From: an uncultured bacterium
GTDB lineage: Bacteria > Cyanobacteriota > Vampirovibrionia > Gastranaerophilales > Gastranaerophilaceae
DNA length: 36,252 nucleotides
Assembly (NCBI GenBank): GCA_949286705.1
Contig: CASEDF010000006.1
Location: 245,809-282,060, forward strand
Reading direction: 5' to 3'
Each line of letters starts with the position of its first letter. The first letter of the stretch is position 1. The translations under genes and the position numbers were made by a program. The notes under the pieces were generated by a model. It searched no databases, had not been told where the DNA came from, and saw only the letters and a program-made list of their open reading frames with translations. This document shows positions 6,916-15,935 of the stretch, one piece after another.

Positions 6916-8445
6916 CTATTTTAGGTTTTCGGATAACTTTTTCTTAATGTTTACAATAAAATCATCATCGGCACTAATTATTGAATTTAACAACCGTTCC
7001 TGCAAATACGGATTTTTCACTTTTTCGGAAAGTTTTAAAGCCGCATACGGAATAAATTTTTTAGGCAGCAAAGTCATCTTCCATATAAGCCTGTCCTGCA
7101 ATGCATAATTATCAATAGAAGCAAGTTTATCATATTGTTCCTTAATCTTATCCTGCGGAAGAAGATGAATAAAACTTGCCAGATGCTCTATAGTTTCCGG
7201 TTTGGCATATTTTTCCGCAATCATGTAATAATCGTAAATCCTTTCGGGAATAATCTCACATAATGCCGCGTTGATATCGTCTTTTATTTCAACACTTTCA
7301 TCTTTACGTTTCGCCAATAAAGGGATTTCATTAAACAGAATTATTTGAGTAATTTTATCATTAGTATTAGCCAGTTGTTCAAAATACTTCACTGCATCGT
7401 CATAAGGGAGATATTTAAGTCCGTATGCAATCGCCTGATTGACCTCCGGCAAATTTTTCTCCAGACATTTATCAATATAAAACTTTTTATTATCCAGATA
7501 TTTTATGCCGAGAGCAAGTCCTGCCAGCACGTGCTCCGAGTTATTATTTCTATATTTATCCGTCCAAAATTCTTGACGTTTATCCGGCGACATATGCTTC
7601 AAAAGCTGCTGATATCTTCGTGCCACATTATCGGAATTTTTTATACGGTTGACAACACGCATGCCGCCGTAATCGTAGTTATAACCTTTTAAACGATTAT
7701 ATCCGTTAATCGGTCCTTCTTTTTCTTCATCAGTACATTTTATTCCGTATTTATATTCTGAGACAATTCTTTCGGGTCTTCTTACATCTTCATCAAGATA
7801 TTTACTGACTATATAGCCGGATTTTAGACTTGCAAAAAAGAACTTGCCTCTATGAGTATCCATGCCTTCATGGTGACGCCAATACATTCCGTTATTAATT
7901 TCCGCATAACAACCATGACTTTTAAAAGGCTGCCAGTCCTTGCCTTTTATCTGATGAAAAACCTTAATAACAAATTCATCATCGTTTTCAGGATCTCTAA
8001 GCCCCTCAAGCTTAAATACTTTACCCTTTCCGCCCTGATCTATATATCTCACATTTATATCATCATCCCATTTTGACAAAACATTATATTTTCTCAAAAC
8101 ATCTGTTAAAATTTTATTCACTTTTTCAGGACGACATCTTTTAGTAGGATCAAATATAAATTCTTCAGGAGAAGGATCATAATCCCTTATGGAACAAGCA
8201 ACTTCATCAAAAGCCGCAAGTATTTCTCTGATAGCCTGCGGACGATTTTCTACGGGCAATTTTTTAAAAATAAAATCCGGTAACTGACCCACAACCGGAT
8301 TGGTATCAGGATGCTCTTTTAATATTTCTTCAATATCTTTTTGACCATCAAGATAAATCCTATTTTTCATATGTTTTGTCATACCGTAAAAAGATAATGA
8401 CGCCGTATTCGTATTTGAATAATTATTAATTGATAAAATTCGCAT
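6916..8445 (-). CDS. Kinase-like protein with C-terminal helical repeats and N-terminal F-x-G segment
   Basis: A 509-residue protein. ATG at 8445 is chosen over an upstream in-frame codon because AGGAG is spaced 6 nt from it. Residues 1-22 form a short N/S-rich head ending SLSFYGM. Residues about 133-265 resemble a protein-kinase core: GGKGKVF (138-144) as glycine-rich loop, VIKVF with K161 as the ATP lysine, E182 in AEIN as possible helix-C glutamate, YIVSKYLDED (211-220) as hinge, and DYGG (258-261) in the DFG position. No HRD motif is seen; an N-x-x-N pattern sits just before DYGG, so activity is uncertain. From about 290 to the end the protein is all-helical, reminiscent of HEAT-type repeats. 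No signal peptide. It may be an atypical or effector-like kinase; this is inference. Confidence 0.65.
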   Translation of the reverse strand: MRILSINNYSNTNTASLSFYGMTKHMKNRIYLDGQKDIEEILKEHPDTNPVVGQLPDFIFKKLPVENRPQAIREILAAFDEVACSIRDYDPSPEEFIFDPTKRCRPEKVNKILTDVLRKYNVLSKWDDDINVRYIDQGGKGKVFKLEGLRDPENDDEFVIKVFHQIKGKDWQPFKSHGCYAEINNGMYWRHHEGMDTHRGKFFFASLKSGYIVSKYLDEDVRRPERIVSEYKYGIKCTDEEKEGPINGYNRLKGYNYDYGGMRVVNRIKNSDNVARRYQQLLKHMSPDKRQEFWTDKYRNNNSEHVLAGLALGIKYLDNKKFYIDKCLEKNLPEVNQAIAYGLKYLPYDDAVKYFEQLANTNDKITQIILFNEIPLLAKRKDESVEIKDDINAALCEIIPERIYDYYMIAEKYAKPETIEHLASFIHLLPQDKIKEQYDKLASIDNYALQDRLIWKMTLLPKKFIPYAALKLSEKVKNPYLQERLLNSIISADDDFIVNIKKKLSENLK

Positions 8446-8497
8446 AGAAACTCCTGTCCAATTTAAAAAACAAACAAAATTTTTCTTGCGCAATATT

Positions 8498-9802
8498 TTA
8501 AAATATCATAACCGCCAATAATGCAAATATTATCAATGGAATATTATAATGTAAAAAAGTAGGGACGCATGTATCCCAAATATGGTTATGCTGACCGTCT
8601 GCATCCAAACCCGCAGTCGGACCAAGAGTAGTATCCGACGCCGGAGAACCGGCATCCCCGAGTGCTGCTGCAGCAGCAATTACAATGACAGCAGCCGGCA
8701 AACTAAACCCTAAACTTATACATATAGGTACATACAATACAGCTAAAATCGGGATTGTACCAAAGGACGTACCTATTCCCATAGTTACAAACAGCCCGAC
8801 AAAAAGCATTAAAGCCGCGGCAATTAATTTGCTGCCGGCCATAAATGGCATAATCGCATTTATTAAAGCTTCCACACCTCCTGTTTCTTTTAAAACAAGA
8901 GCAAAACCCGCAGCAACCAGCATTACAAATGCAACATACCCCATCATGCCTATGCCTTCATTAATAAGCTTATCCATTTTATCATGATCAATAGCTTTTG
9001 TTCCAAAAATAATACCCAGGCCTACGAGAGCACCGAGAGGCAACGAATTGGTCCACAGCTGAATCACAAGCGTCATAAATGCGGCAAATAAAGTTATATA
9101 GTGATTTTTATTAAATTTAAGGTCTTCCATTTCATCATAGCCTGAAATTTTTATATCTTCGTATACTCTTGCTTTTCTGTATGAAAAAAATATCGCGACT
9201 AAAAGTCCGACCGTCATTGCCACACCCAAAAACCAGGTATAATGCCATACATCTGATTTTGCAACCTCAATACCGTTTTGTGTCATATTATCAGCCAAAA
9301 GCCCCTGAAATATAAGTCCAAAACCGGCAGGAATAACAATATAAGGAGTTTTAAGCCCGTAGGCAAGCGCACATGCTATTGCTCGTCTGTCGATTTTCAG
9401 TTTATTCATAACATGCAAAAGCGGCGGAATTAATATGGGAATAAAAGCTATATGGACAGGAATAAGATTCTGCGACAATATAGCAATTCCCGTTAAAATA
9501 GCTATTAACAAATATTTATTTGATTTAATAATGCAGCCTATTTTTTTTGCCAGAAGCGGTGCCAGCCCGGTATGAGTCATAGAAGCAGCAAAAGCGCCCA
9601 GCAAAATATAACTTAATGCAGTTTCGGAATTTCCGCCCATACCGCTTATAAATATATGCATAATATCTTTAATCGGAATATGTCCGGCAAGTCCGCCCGC
9701 AATAGCAGATATCATAATTGCAAGAAGAACATTTACCTTGCAAAGACATAATATACATAATAAAATTACGGCTATAACCACAGGGTTAAGTAATATTTCC
9801 AT
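8498..9802 (-). CDS. YuiF/COG2056-type Na+/H+ antiporter or amino-acid permease
   Basis: A 434-residue polytopic membrane protein with about 11-12 hydrophobic helices, consistent with the YuiF family (COG2056) of the ion-transporter superfamily. Diagnostic stretches are FISGMGGNSETALSYILLGAFA near residue 60, SQNLIPVHIAFIPILIPPLL around 120, GLKTPYIVIPAGFG around 155, GIGTSFGTIPILAVLYVP near 350 and the loop GDAGSPASDTTLGPTAGLDADGQHNH near 395. Relatives are annotated as putative Na+/H+ antiporters; a B. subtilis member has been linked to histidine uptake, so the substrate is open. No ribosome binding site is present; an extended -10 sequence lies 6 nt before the ATG, suggesting a leaderless mRNA. 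It begins 23 bp after mlaD-like stop. Confidence 0.85.
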   Translation of the reverse strand: MEILLNPVVIAVILLCILCLCKVNVLLAIMISAIAGGLAGHIPIKDIMHIFISGMGGNSETALSYILLGAFAASMTHTGLAPLLAKKIGCIIKSNKYLLIAILTGIAILSQNLIPVHIAFIPILIPPLLHVMNKLKIDRRAIACALAYGLKTPYIVIPAGFGLIFQGLLADNMTQNGIEVAKSDVWHYTWFLGVAMTVGLLVAIFFSYRKARVYEDIKISGYDEMEDLKFNKNHYITLFAAFMTLVIQLWTNSLPLGALVGLGIIFGTKAIDHDKMDKLINEGIGMMGYVAFVMLVAAGFALVLKETGGVEALINAIMPFMAGSKLIAAALMLFVGLFVTMGIGTSFGTIPILAVLYVPICISLGFSLPAAVIVIAAAAALGDAGSPASDTTLGPTAGLDADGQHNHIWDTCVPTFLHYNIPLIIFALLAVMIF

Positions 9803-9808
9803 AACGTG

Positions 9809-9817
9809 ATTATATCA
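9809..9817 (-). promoter_or_regulatory. Extended -10 promoter, leaderless, for the YuiF-type gene
   Basis: On the minus strand TGATATAAT is followed by exactly six bases and then the ATG at 9802. This is a perfect extended -10 element whose expected start site falls on or next to the A of the start codon. No Shine-Dalgarno sequence is present. Confidence 0.6.
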
Positions 9818-9825
9818 TGAAAATA

Positions 9826-10737
9826 CTAAGGACAGCATTTTTTCTTTTTAACAGGCTGCCCCATTAAAAGCCGCATAAGTCCCATACGCTTTTGGAGTGT
9901 TTCCAAAATCCCCTGAGAAATTTTTGTTACATTACACATAGTAGTATTAACATCAACAATAGTTGCATCAATATACGGCATCATTTGATTAAGATTTTCG
10001 CTTACTTCTTTCAAATTTCTTGTAACTTCGTTGACATTTGTTGAAGAACCTTCAAAACCCGTTGTTGTATTATCCAGTTTTTCCTGAGAGAGCGAATTAT
10101 TCATCCTCAGAGAAACTTCCTGAAGATTATCAGTTGTTTTTGACAGGTTATTTGAAGCATTCAAAATATTCGGTCTGTTTTCGGCAAGAATATCATTAAG
10201 AGTAATAAAAATTGTATTCAAAGAATCACTGGTATCTTTAAGACTGCCCAAAAGCTCATCAATCCCGTCGCTTATATCATCAAGAGTTCCTTTATCAGCC
10301 TGCTGGGCAATTAAAGCACTCCAGTCAAGAGAGGTTTTACCTTCTATATAGGAACCGGTCTTAAGATAATAAATTGACGGTGAATCCGGATATTCCAGTT
10401 CAATATAATCAAATCTTCCTTCTTTTTCGCCTTTATCAATTTTTTTGACGAGCGCTGTTGTATTTTTAGGAAGTTTTAAATCCTTATAATCCAGTACAAC
10501 TTTTACAAGAGTATGTTTAAAATCTTTGTCCGGTTTGATGCTTCTTGTTCTTCCGACACGAAAGCCTTTATAATAAACAGGCATGTTTGATTCAAAAGGA
10601 GCCAACTCATCAAATTGAATTGTAATATATATATTAGTAAACATTTTAAAAGCAATATAAATAATACTTAACGCCAGAAGAATTAAAATTACGGATAAAA
10701 CTTTTCTCTGTTTAAAAATTTCAATATATTTATTCAT
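9826..10737 (-). CDS. MlaD-family MCE-domain lipid-transport protein
   Basis: A 303-residue protein with the layout of MlaD/TGD2-type substrate-binding subunits of MCE lipid ABC importers. A single N-terminal membrane helix (about 13-35) anchors it, then an MCE domain follows (about 38-125) opening with ITIQFDELAPFESNMPVYYKGFRVGRT, matching the family pattern of F-x-x-x-x-G-L/M-x-V-x-Y-x-G-x-x-V-G. Residues about 150-285 form a long coiled coil rich in N, T and L, as expected for the helical needle or tunnel of MCE hexamers. It ends with a basic, cysteine-containing tail (KKKKCCP). The permease (MlaE) and ATPase (MlaF) are not in the window. It is divergent from the 1239-residue AsmA-like gene, fitting an envelope lipid-transport neighbourhood. 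Confidence 0.9.
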   Translation of the reverse strand: MNKYIEIFKQRKVLSVILILLALSIIYIAFKMFTNIYITIQFDELAPFESNMPVYYKGFRVGRTRSIKPDKDFKHTLVKVVLDYKDLKLPKNTTALVKKIDKGEKEGRFDYIELEYPDSPSIYYLKTGSYIEGKTSLDWSALIAQQADKGTLDDISDGIDELLGSLKDTSDSLNTIFITLNDILAENRPNILNASNNLSKTTDNLQEVSLRMNNSLSQEKLDNTTTGFEGSSTNVNEVTRNLKEVSENLNQMMPYIDATIVDVNTTMCNVTKISQGILETLQKRMGLMRLLMGQPVKKKKCCP

Positions 10738-10743
10738 AAATTA

Positions 10744-10749
10744 ATTATA
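10744..10749 (-). promoter_or_regulatory. -10 box 6 nt before the MlaD-type start (leaderless)
   Basis: TATAAT on the minus strand is followed by six bases and the ATG at 10737. There is no TG extension and no good -35, but no ribosome binding site either, so a leaderless transcript is the simplest reading. Confidence 0.45.
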
Positions 10750-10905
10750 AAAAGAGTTAAAATCTTAATCATTACCTGAATGTATACAAACACCCCGCCC
10801 AACTTGACATGAATTATAAGACATCTGGGTAATTGTTAAACATGGTTATAAGGGGTTTAATATAATTAAATCTTTTTCATACTTCCAGCTATTCTTAATT
10901 CCAAC

Positions 10906-10931
10906 GAGCCTTTTAACAAGGCTCTTTTTTT
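10906..10931 (+). terminator. Orphan intrinsic terminator upstream of the AsmA-like gene
   Basis: GAGCCTT (10906-10912) pairs perfectly with AAGGCTC (10918-10924) around a 5-nt loop and is followed by a run of eight T. No protein gene precedes it on the plus strand, so it must end a leader or small RNA. Confidence 0.75.
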
Positions 10932-11029
10932 TAATAAATCATAATAATTTGTAAACAAAAATTCAAATACTCTTTATTTTAAAAAGCCATTATTTGATAA
11001 TAATAGTTATTAAGAAAAGGAGTATTCAA

Positions 11030-14000
11030 GTGAAGACATTTTTAAAAGTTACCGGAATTATAATATTAGCTGTTATTTTGTTGGCCTATCTTGCATTTTT
11101 ATTTATTTTACCCAAAAAGCTTGACTTAAATATTTATAAAAAAGATATTCAAAAACTCGCACTGGAGCAGTCACACTTAAATTTAGATTTTAAAGATATA
11201 AAAATCTACACAACACCAATATTAGAAGCAGGCATAAAAATAAACGGCTTAAGCGTAAAATTACCCGACAATTCAGACTTAATTAATATTGATAATGTTA
11301 AAACAAAAATATCTTTGCCGAATCTTCTTTTGCTCACCGTAAGAATTTCCGACGTTACCGTTGAAAACCCGAAAATCAGTATTGATATTGCTGAAGACGG
11401 TTCTCAATACAAAATAATGAGCGTTGTTCAAAATATTATCAATGAACAAAAACGACAAAAAGAAATCCAGCCGCCGGCACAAACTTCAAAATTTACATTC
11501 AACCCGGCATGGATAAAAATAAAAGTACCGAATATTAATGTTTACAATTATGCGTTAAAAATTAATGACCTTGCATCAGGTCATTATCTTGCGCTGACCG
11601 GTGATGAATTATCTGCGGCATTCAATAATATGAAAACATTTAAAGTAAAAACCTCTACAGAGTTTTCAAGCGATGAAGATGTTAACATAAAAGCAAACGT
11701 GGATATAAATTCATTTATACCGCCGGCAGCTGAAATTGATGAAGAAGATGACCCCGATTACAGAGCTGACATGGATTTTGTAAACCCTGTTTTGATGTAT
11801 AGAAACTATAATTTAAAAACCAATGTTGATACAAAATTAAAAGCCAGACTGAACAGAAAAGGCCATGTAATCTTACATGGTTTTGTTGATGTTGAAGATT
11901 TAACAATGAATCTCTCCGGCTATCAGCTCCCTGAAAGTTATTTTAGAGCAAACTTCAAAGGCAATTCAGCTGATTTGGATACAAACCTTTATATAGCCAA
12001 AAATCAAAATTTAATGTTGTCAGGCAATATAAACTATTCAAAACATCCTAAACTTGATTTGAATATAAATTCAAGACCGATATATTTTAATGATTTGATA
12101 ATATTAACTAAAGCCCTGATGGATACGTTAAATATCAAAAATGACCTTGCCTCAATGAAAGGGGCAGGATTTATATCCGCGAATGCAAAAATTAAAACAA
12201 ACTTTAAAAAATTAAAATCCAACGGCGGAATTGTAATTCGTAACGGTAATATTTCCAACAGCAAAATCGGCCTGTTATTCAAAAATATCAATGCGAATAT
12301 ACTGTTTGAAGATAAAACTCTGGAAGTTAACGACACACATTTATATGTTAATGACTCTATTTTAAAGGCAGAAGGCAAAATCAACGAAAAATCCGTAGCG
12401 GACATTTCGATTTATGCGGAAAAACTCCCGATTCCGGGGTTGTTTGCAGCTTTCGCCCCGGTTGATTTGAAAAATTCTTACAATATAAAATCCGGCAATT
12501 TGTTTTTAGACACAAAATTAACCGGAGAACTTAAAGAGGCAATATCTGATATCCAAATAATACTTTCCGATCTTGATATGTCTACAAAAGATAATTCATT
12601 ACGGGTTACCGATAAAAAAACGGATATCAAATTAAACAGTAATTTTAAAACCGTTTCAGGCAATATTAAAAATGACAATTTAAATATTTATATGCCGCAA
12701 ACGAATTCAAAAATTTCAAACCCTGAGCTGAATATAAATATTGACGAAGAAAATATTACTATAAATCCTTTAGTTGTAAGGATTAATAATTCTTCTACAA
12801 TAAAATTTGACGGTTCTATTCTTGATTACATGAAAAAACCGTATATAAACTTTAAAGCAAACGGTAACTTACACGCACAGGATTTAAAACAAATTTTAGG
12901 TGATGCCGCAGCACCTTTCATGAATGCAAAAGGTATTCTGCCTATGCAATTCAGTTTGAGCGGAAATGATAAAAGACAGGATATAATCTTCCAGGTTAAA
13001 GCAGATAAACTAAACTATCTGACACCGGTTGACATTGAATCCGTAAAAGGATTACAAAGTATTATACAGGCAAAAATCAATTATAAAGGTAACCGCCTTA
13101 ATATAAGAGATACAGGTTTATATACAAAGGCAGTTCCTACATTATTCACGGAAGATCTTGAAATGAATATGCAAGGAACAACACCGGTTGCAACAGTCTC
13201 AGGTACAATCACAAAACTTGACACACCGGCACCTTTCATAAACCAGATAACCGTTAAAATCCCTGAAGATTTAAAAATGCAGATATGCGCATTCAAAGAT
13301 TCACACCTGACTTTCGGCGGGGATCTGTTGATTTTCGGACAGGCACTATCCCCAAAATACAGAGGTAATTTCGGAATCTGGGATTTATCAATCCCTGAAT
13401 TATACACAACAATGAAAACCCTGAGTCTTAAGTTTGTTGCAAAAACATTGTATATAACGCTTGAGGATTTATTGTTAAACGGTTCCGATATTAAAATTGC
13501 AGGTAATGCAAGTCTTGAACCGGCACAAGTTTTTGTTGTCAATAATCTTGATGTTTCATCAGAAAATATTGATGTTCCTAAATTAATGAAAGTATCTGAC
13601 GCAGCAATGAAATACGCACCGGCAGCTGATCCGAATGCGGAACCTGCTGATATTCCGGTGGAACTTTTAAACGGCTCAATTGATATGAAAAGAATATCAT
13701 CACCGCCGATAGTTTTAAATAATACAGCCGGCAGAATTTCTCTTTCAAACAATATATTCTATCTAAACAATTTAAACACCTCAACTCTTGGCGGCAGAGT
13801 CACCGGAGACATTTCAGCAAATCTGCTTTCAATGCTTTTGAAAGCACAGGTCAGAGGTACAAACTTTAATGTCGAAAAAACTTTCTATGAATTAATGAAT
13901 ATGAAAGACACCCTGTCAGGCACTATGGCATTTGATACCGATTTAACAATAGACGGTGCCGCCAAAACTCAACAGGAACAAATGAAAGGCATAAACGGCA

Positions 14001-14749
14001 CTGTTAATTTTGAAATATTAAACGGACAATTAGGACCTTTCGGCAAACTGGAAAACCTGATTTTAGCTGAAAACATCCGTAATTCCGAATTCTTCCAGAC
14101 AGCTCTGGGCGGTGTTATAAATTCATTAACATCAATTCAGACATCACACTTTGATATTCTGGACGGACATATAATAATGAACGACGGGGTTGCAAAACTC
14201 GATCCAATAACATCTGTCGGTCCTGTTATGTGTATGAATATAACAGGCGATATGAATTTGCTAACCAATGAAGCTGATATGAAACTCCGAGCAAGATTAG
14301 GTTCAAAAATTGCTGATATGTTAGGACCTATCGCTGCAGTTAACCCGATTAACCTTGTAAAAGCCACACCGGGCTTGAATGTTGCGGCTGCGAAGATGTT
14401 TTCAATATTCACGGAAGCCATAACTGCAGAAGAAATGGCTCAAATCCCGAATTTTGTAAATGATTTCGGCAAACTGAGCACAACAAACTTCCAGGTAGTT
14501 TTGAGAGGCGATACCGCAAAACCGCTTTCTTTGATAAAATCATTCAAGTGGCTTGCTACAACGGCAGAAATTGAAAGTGCCGAACATTTTGTAGAAACAT
14601 TGCCGCCGATGGATCCTGAAAATCCGAATGCGACTCTGGAAGAACTTTTAGCTGCTCAAGCTGAAGCTGAAAGGATTGCAAATGAAAATATCTTCCAGAA
14701 GGCAGTCCGCAAAATCAAAAATTTCTTTTCACAAAAGGATAAAAAATAA
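11030..14749 (+). CDS. Large AsmA-like envelope protein (first of two)
   Basis: A 1239-residue protein with a single N-terminal membrane helix (about 4-26) and a very long, strand-rich region made of repeated short amphipathic beta segments, as in AsmA/TamB/YhdP-type bridge proteins that carry phospholipids between inner and outer membrane. The C-terminal part (about 960-1190) resembles the AsmA-like C-terminal domain: a SGTMAFDTDLTIDG strand, GVNFEI-like NGQLGPFGKLENLI, then INSLTSIQ and DGVAKLDPI. The start is GTG at 11030, set by AAGGAG at 11017-11022; earlier in-frame codons lack a site. The stop overlaps the next gene's ATG (TAATG), so the acetyltransferase is translationally coupled. 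Upstream sits an orphan terminator that could attenuate it. AsmA family is well supported; the cargo is inferred. Confidence 0.85.
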   Translation: MKTFLKVTGIIILAVILLAYLAFLFILPKKLDLNIYKKDIQKLALEQSHLNLDFKDIKIYTTPILEAGIKINGLSVKLPDNSDLINIDNVKTKISLPNLLLLTVRISDVTVENPKISIDIAEDGSQYKIMSVVQNIINEQKRQKEIQPPAQTSKFTFNPAWIKIKVPNINVYNYALKINDLASGHYLALTGDELSAAFNNMKTFKVKTSTEFSSDEDVNIKANVDINSFIPPAAEIDEEDDPDYRADMDFVNPVLMYRNYNLKTNVDTKLKARLNRKGHVILHGFVDVEDLTMNLSGYQLPESYFRANFKGNSADLDTNLYIAKNQNLMLSGNINYSKHPKLDLNINSRPIYFNDLIILTKALMDTLNIKNDLASMKGAGFISANAKIKTNFKKLKSNGGIVIRNGNISNSKIGLLFKNINANILFEDKTLEVNDTHLYVNDSILKAEGKINEKSVADISIYAEKLPIPGLFAAFAPVDLKNSYNIKSGNLFLDTKLTGELKEAISDIQIILSDLDMSTKDNSLRVTDKKTDIKLNSNFKTVSGNIKNDNLNIYMPQTNSKISNPELNINIDEENITINPLVVRINNSSTIKFDGSILDYMKKPYINFKANGNLHAQDLKQILGDAAAPFMNAKGILPMQFSLSGNDKRQDIIFQVKADKLNYLTPVDIESVKGLQSIIQAKINYKGNRLNIRDTGLYTKAVPTLFTEDLEMNMQGTTPVATVSGTITKLDTPAPFINQITVKIPEDLKMQICAFKDSHLTFGGDLLIFGQALSPKYRGNFGIWDLSIPELYTTMKTLSLKFVAKTLYITLEDLLLNGSDIKIAGNASLEPAQVFVVNNLDVSSENIDVPKLMKVSDAAMKYAPAADPNAEPADIPVELLNGSIDMKRISSPPIVLNNTAGRISLSNNIFYLNNLNTSTLGGRVTGDISANLLSMLLKAQVRGTNFNVEKTFYELMNMKDTLSGTMAFDTDLTIDGAAKTQQEQMKGINGTVNFEILNGQLGPFGKLENLILAENIRNSEFFQTALGGVINSLTSIQTSHFDILDGHIIMNDGVAKLDPITSVGPVMCMNITGDMNLLTNEADMKLRARLGSKIADMLGPIAAVNPINLVKATPGLNVAAAKMFSIFTEAITAEEMAQIPNFVNDFGKLSTTNFQVVLRGDTAKPLSLIKSFKWLATTAEIESAEHFVETLPPMDPENPNATLEELLAAQAEAERIANENIFQKAVRKIKNFFSQKDKK

Positions 14750-15300
14750 TGCAAGAACGCGGCAAAATGCTTGAAGGCGAATTGTATAACGCCGAAGATT
14801 CCGTGCTGGTGAATGACAGATTAAAATGCAAACAATTGTGTTATGAATTCAACAATACGCCGTTCACGGAGCCTGAAAAAATGTCAGCGATAATCCGCAA
14901 AATTTTAGGCAAAACAAAAGAAAGATTTAATATAAACCCTGTTTTCTTTTGTGATTACGGATATAATACGGAAATCGGCGAAAATTTTTATTCCAACCAC
15001 AATCTTGTAATTCTGGACTGCGCTAAAGTAACCTTCGGCGACAATGTATTTATCGGTCCGAACTGCGGATTTTATACGGCAGCACACCCTTTGGATGCCG
15101 CAACACGCAATAAAGGTCTTGAATTTGCCAAACCGATAAAAGTAGGAAATAACGTTTGGTTTGGCGGGAATGTGTGTGTTATGCCAGGCGTCACAATAGG
15201 CGACAATTGCGTAATTGGTGCCGGAAGTGTTGTAACAAAAGATATTCCGGCGAATTCCATTGCGGTGGGCAATCCTTGCAGAGTCATAAAACAAATTTAA
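14749..15300 (+). CDS. Maltose/galactoside O-acetyltransferase-type (Maa/LacA) enzyme
   Basis: A 183-residue left-handed beta-helix acetyltransferase, full length for the Maa/NodL/LacA family. The N-terminal Maa domain is recognisable (KMLEGELYNAEDSVLVNDR, then a helical pair). Hexapeptide repeats cover about residues 75-170, with VFIGPNCGFYTAAHPLD carrying the catalytic histidine of the conserved Y-T-A-x-H-P loop, and GNNVWFGGNVCVMPGVTIGDNCVIGAGSVVTKDIP forming the coenzyme A-binding coils. It transfers an acetyl group from acetyl-CoA to a sugar or related hydroxyl; the true acceptor is often unknown in this family. Its ATG overlaps the AsmA-like stop codon, suggesting coupled expression and perhaps an envelope-glycan role. 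Confidence 0.9.
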   Translation: MQERGKMLEGELYNAEDSVLVNDRLKCKQLCYEFNNTPFTEPEKMSAIIRKILGKTKERFNINPVFFCDYGYNTEIGENFYSNHNLVILDCAKVTFGDNVFIGPNCGFYTAAHPLDAATRNKGLEFAKPIKVGNNVWFGGNVCVMPGVTIGDNCVIGAGSVVTKDIPANSIAVGNPCRVIKQI

Positions 15301-15311
15301 GGAGGATTTAT

Positions 15312-15935
15312 ATGAAAGTCTTATTAATTAACGGCAGTAACAAAACAAACGGCTGCACTTATACGGCCTTAAACGAAATAACTAAAGTCCTCAATTCGGA
15401 AGGTATTGAAACAGAAATCATACAATTGGGTTCTACTCCTATCCGTGACTGCATAGGCTGCGGCAAATGCAGGCAAAACGGCGGCAAATGTGTTTTTAAT
15501 GATGATATGATAAATGAAATTATAGAAAAAGCAAAAAAATCCGACGGTTTTATTTTCGGATCTCCGGTATATTATGCACATCCGAGCGGAAGACTTTTAG
15601 CACTTTTAGACAGATTGTTTTATGCCGGAGGAAGTGCCTTTGCATTCAAACCCGGTGCTGCTATAGTATCTGCAAGACGTGCAGGAACAACCTCTTCACT
15701 TGATGCAATAACAAAACATTTTACAATAAACAACATGCCGGTTGTTTCATCAAACTACTGGAACATGGTTCACGGCAACACGCCGGAAGAAGTTATGCAG
15801 GACAAAGAAGGCCTTCAGATAATGCAGGTTGTCGGCAAAAATATGGCATGGCTTTTAAAATGTATTGAAGCCGGCAAAGAAAAAGGTATTGTTCCTCAGC
15901 CGGTTGATAAAATTATGACAAACTTTATACGTTAA
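15312..15935 (+). CDS. Flavodoxin-like NAD(P)H-dependent FMN oxidoreductase
   Basis: A 207-residue protein starting at ATG 15312, fixed by GGAGG at 15301-15305. It has the NADPH-dependent FMN reductase/iron-sulfur flavoprotein fold: MKVLLINGSNKTNGCTY at the N-terminus is the FMN phosphate loop (family G-S-x-x-x-x-S/G-x-T), and FGSPVYYAHPSG near 83-94 is the isoalloxazine-contacting segment. Between them DCIGCGKCRQNGGKC has closely spaced cysteines, as in iron-sulfur flavoproteins that hold a 4Fe-4S cluster. It is probably a cytoplasmic redox enzyme. It follows the acetyltransferase by 11 bp and overlaps the convergent glutaredoxin gene by 11 bp at the 3' end, a second redox gene in antiparallel arrangement. 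Confidence 0.88.
   Translation: MKVLLINGSNKTNGCTYTALNEITKVLNSEGIETEIIQLGSTPIRDCIGCGKCRQNGGKCVFNDDMINEIIEKAKKSDGFIFGSPVYYAHPSGRLLALLDRLFYAGGSAFAFKPGAAIVSARRAGTTSSLDAITKHFTINNMPVVSSNYWNMVHGNTPEEVMQDKEGLQIMQVVGKNMAWLLKCIEAGKEKGIVPQPVDKIMTNFIR

Larger units (their letters stand above)
10738..11029. other. Divergent intergenic region between MlaD-type and AsmA-like genes
   Basis: This 292-bp gap holds the MlaD-type promoter, a plus-strand TATAAT at 10861-10866, and a complete intrinsic terminator at 10906-10931 that lies upstream of the AsmA-like gene. A TTGACA at 10804-10809 has no matching -10 at standard spacing. The arrangement implies a short RNA ending at about 10931 or an attenuated leader for the AsmA-like gene. 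Confidence 0.5.

Noticed and set aside
10804-10835. Promoter from TTGACA at 10804
   Set aside because: No -10 hexamer at 16-18 bp spacing; only weak TAATTG at 20 bp and TATAAG far too close.
13081-13752. Long open frame opposite the AsmA-like gene (223 codons)
   Set aside because: It is antisense to a strong coding frame, has no ribosome binding site and no family features; low-complexity sense codons can leave the antisense open.
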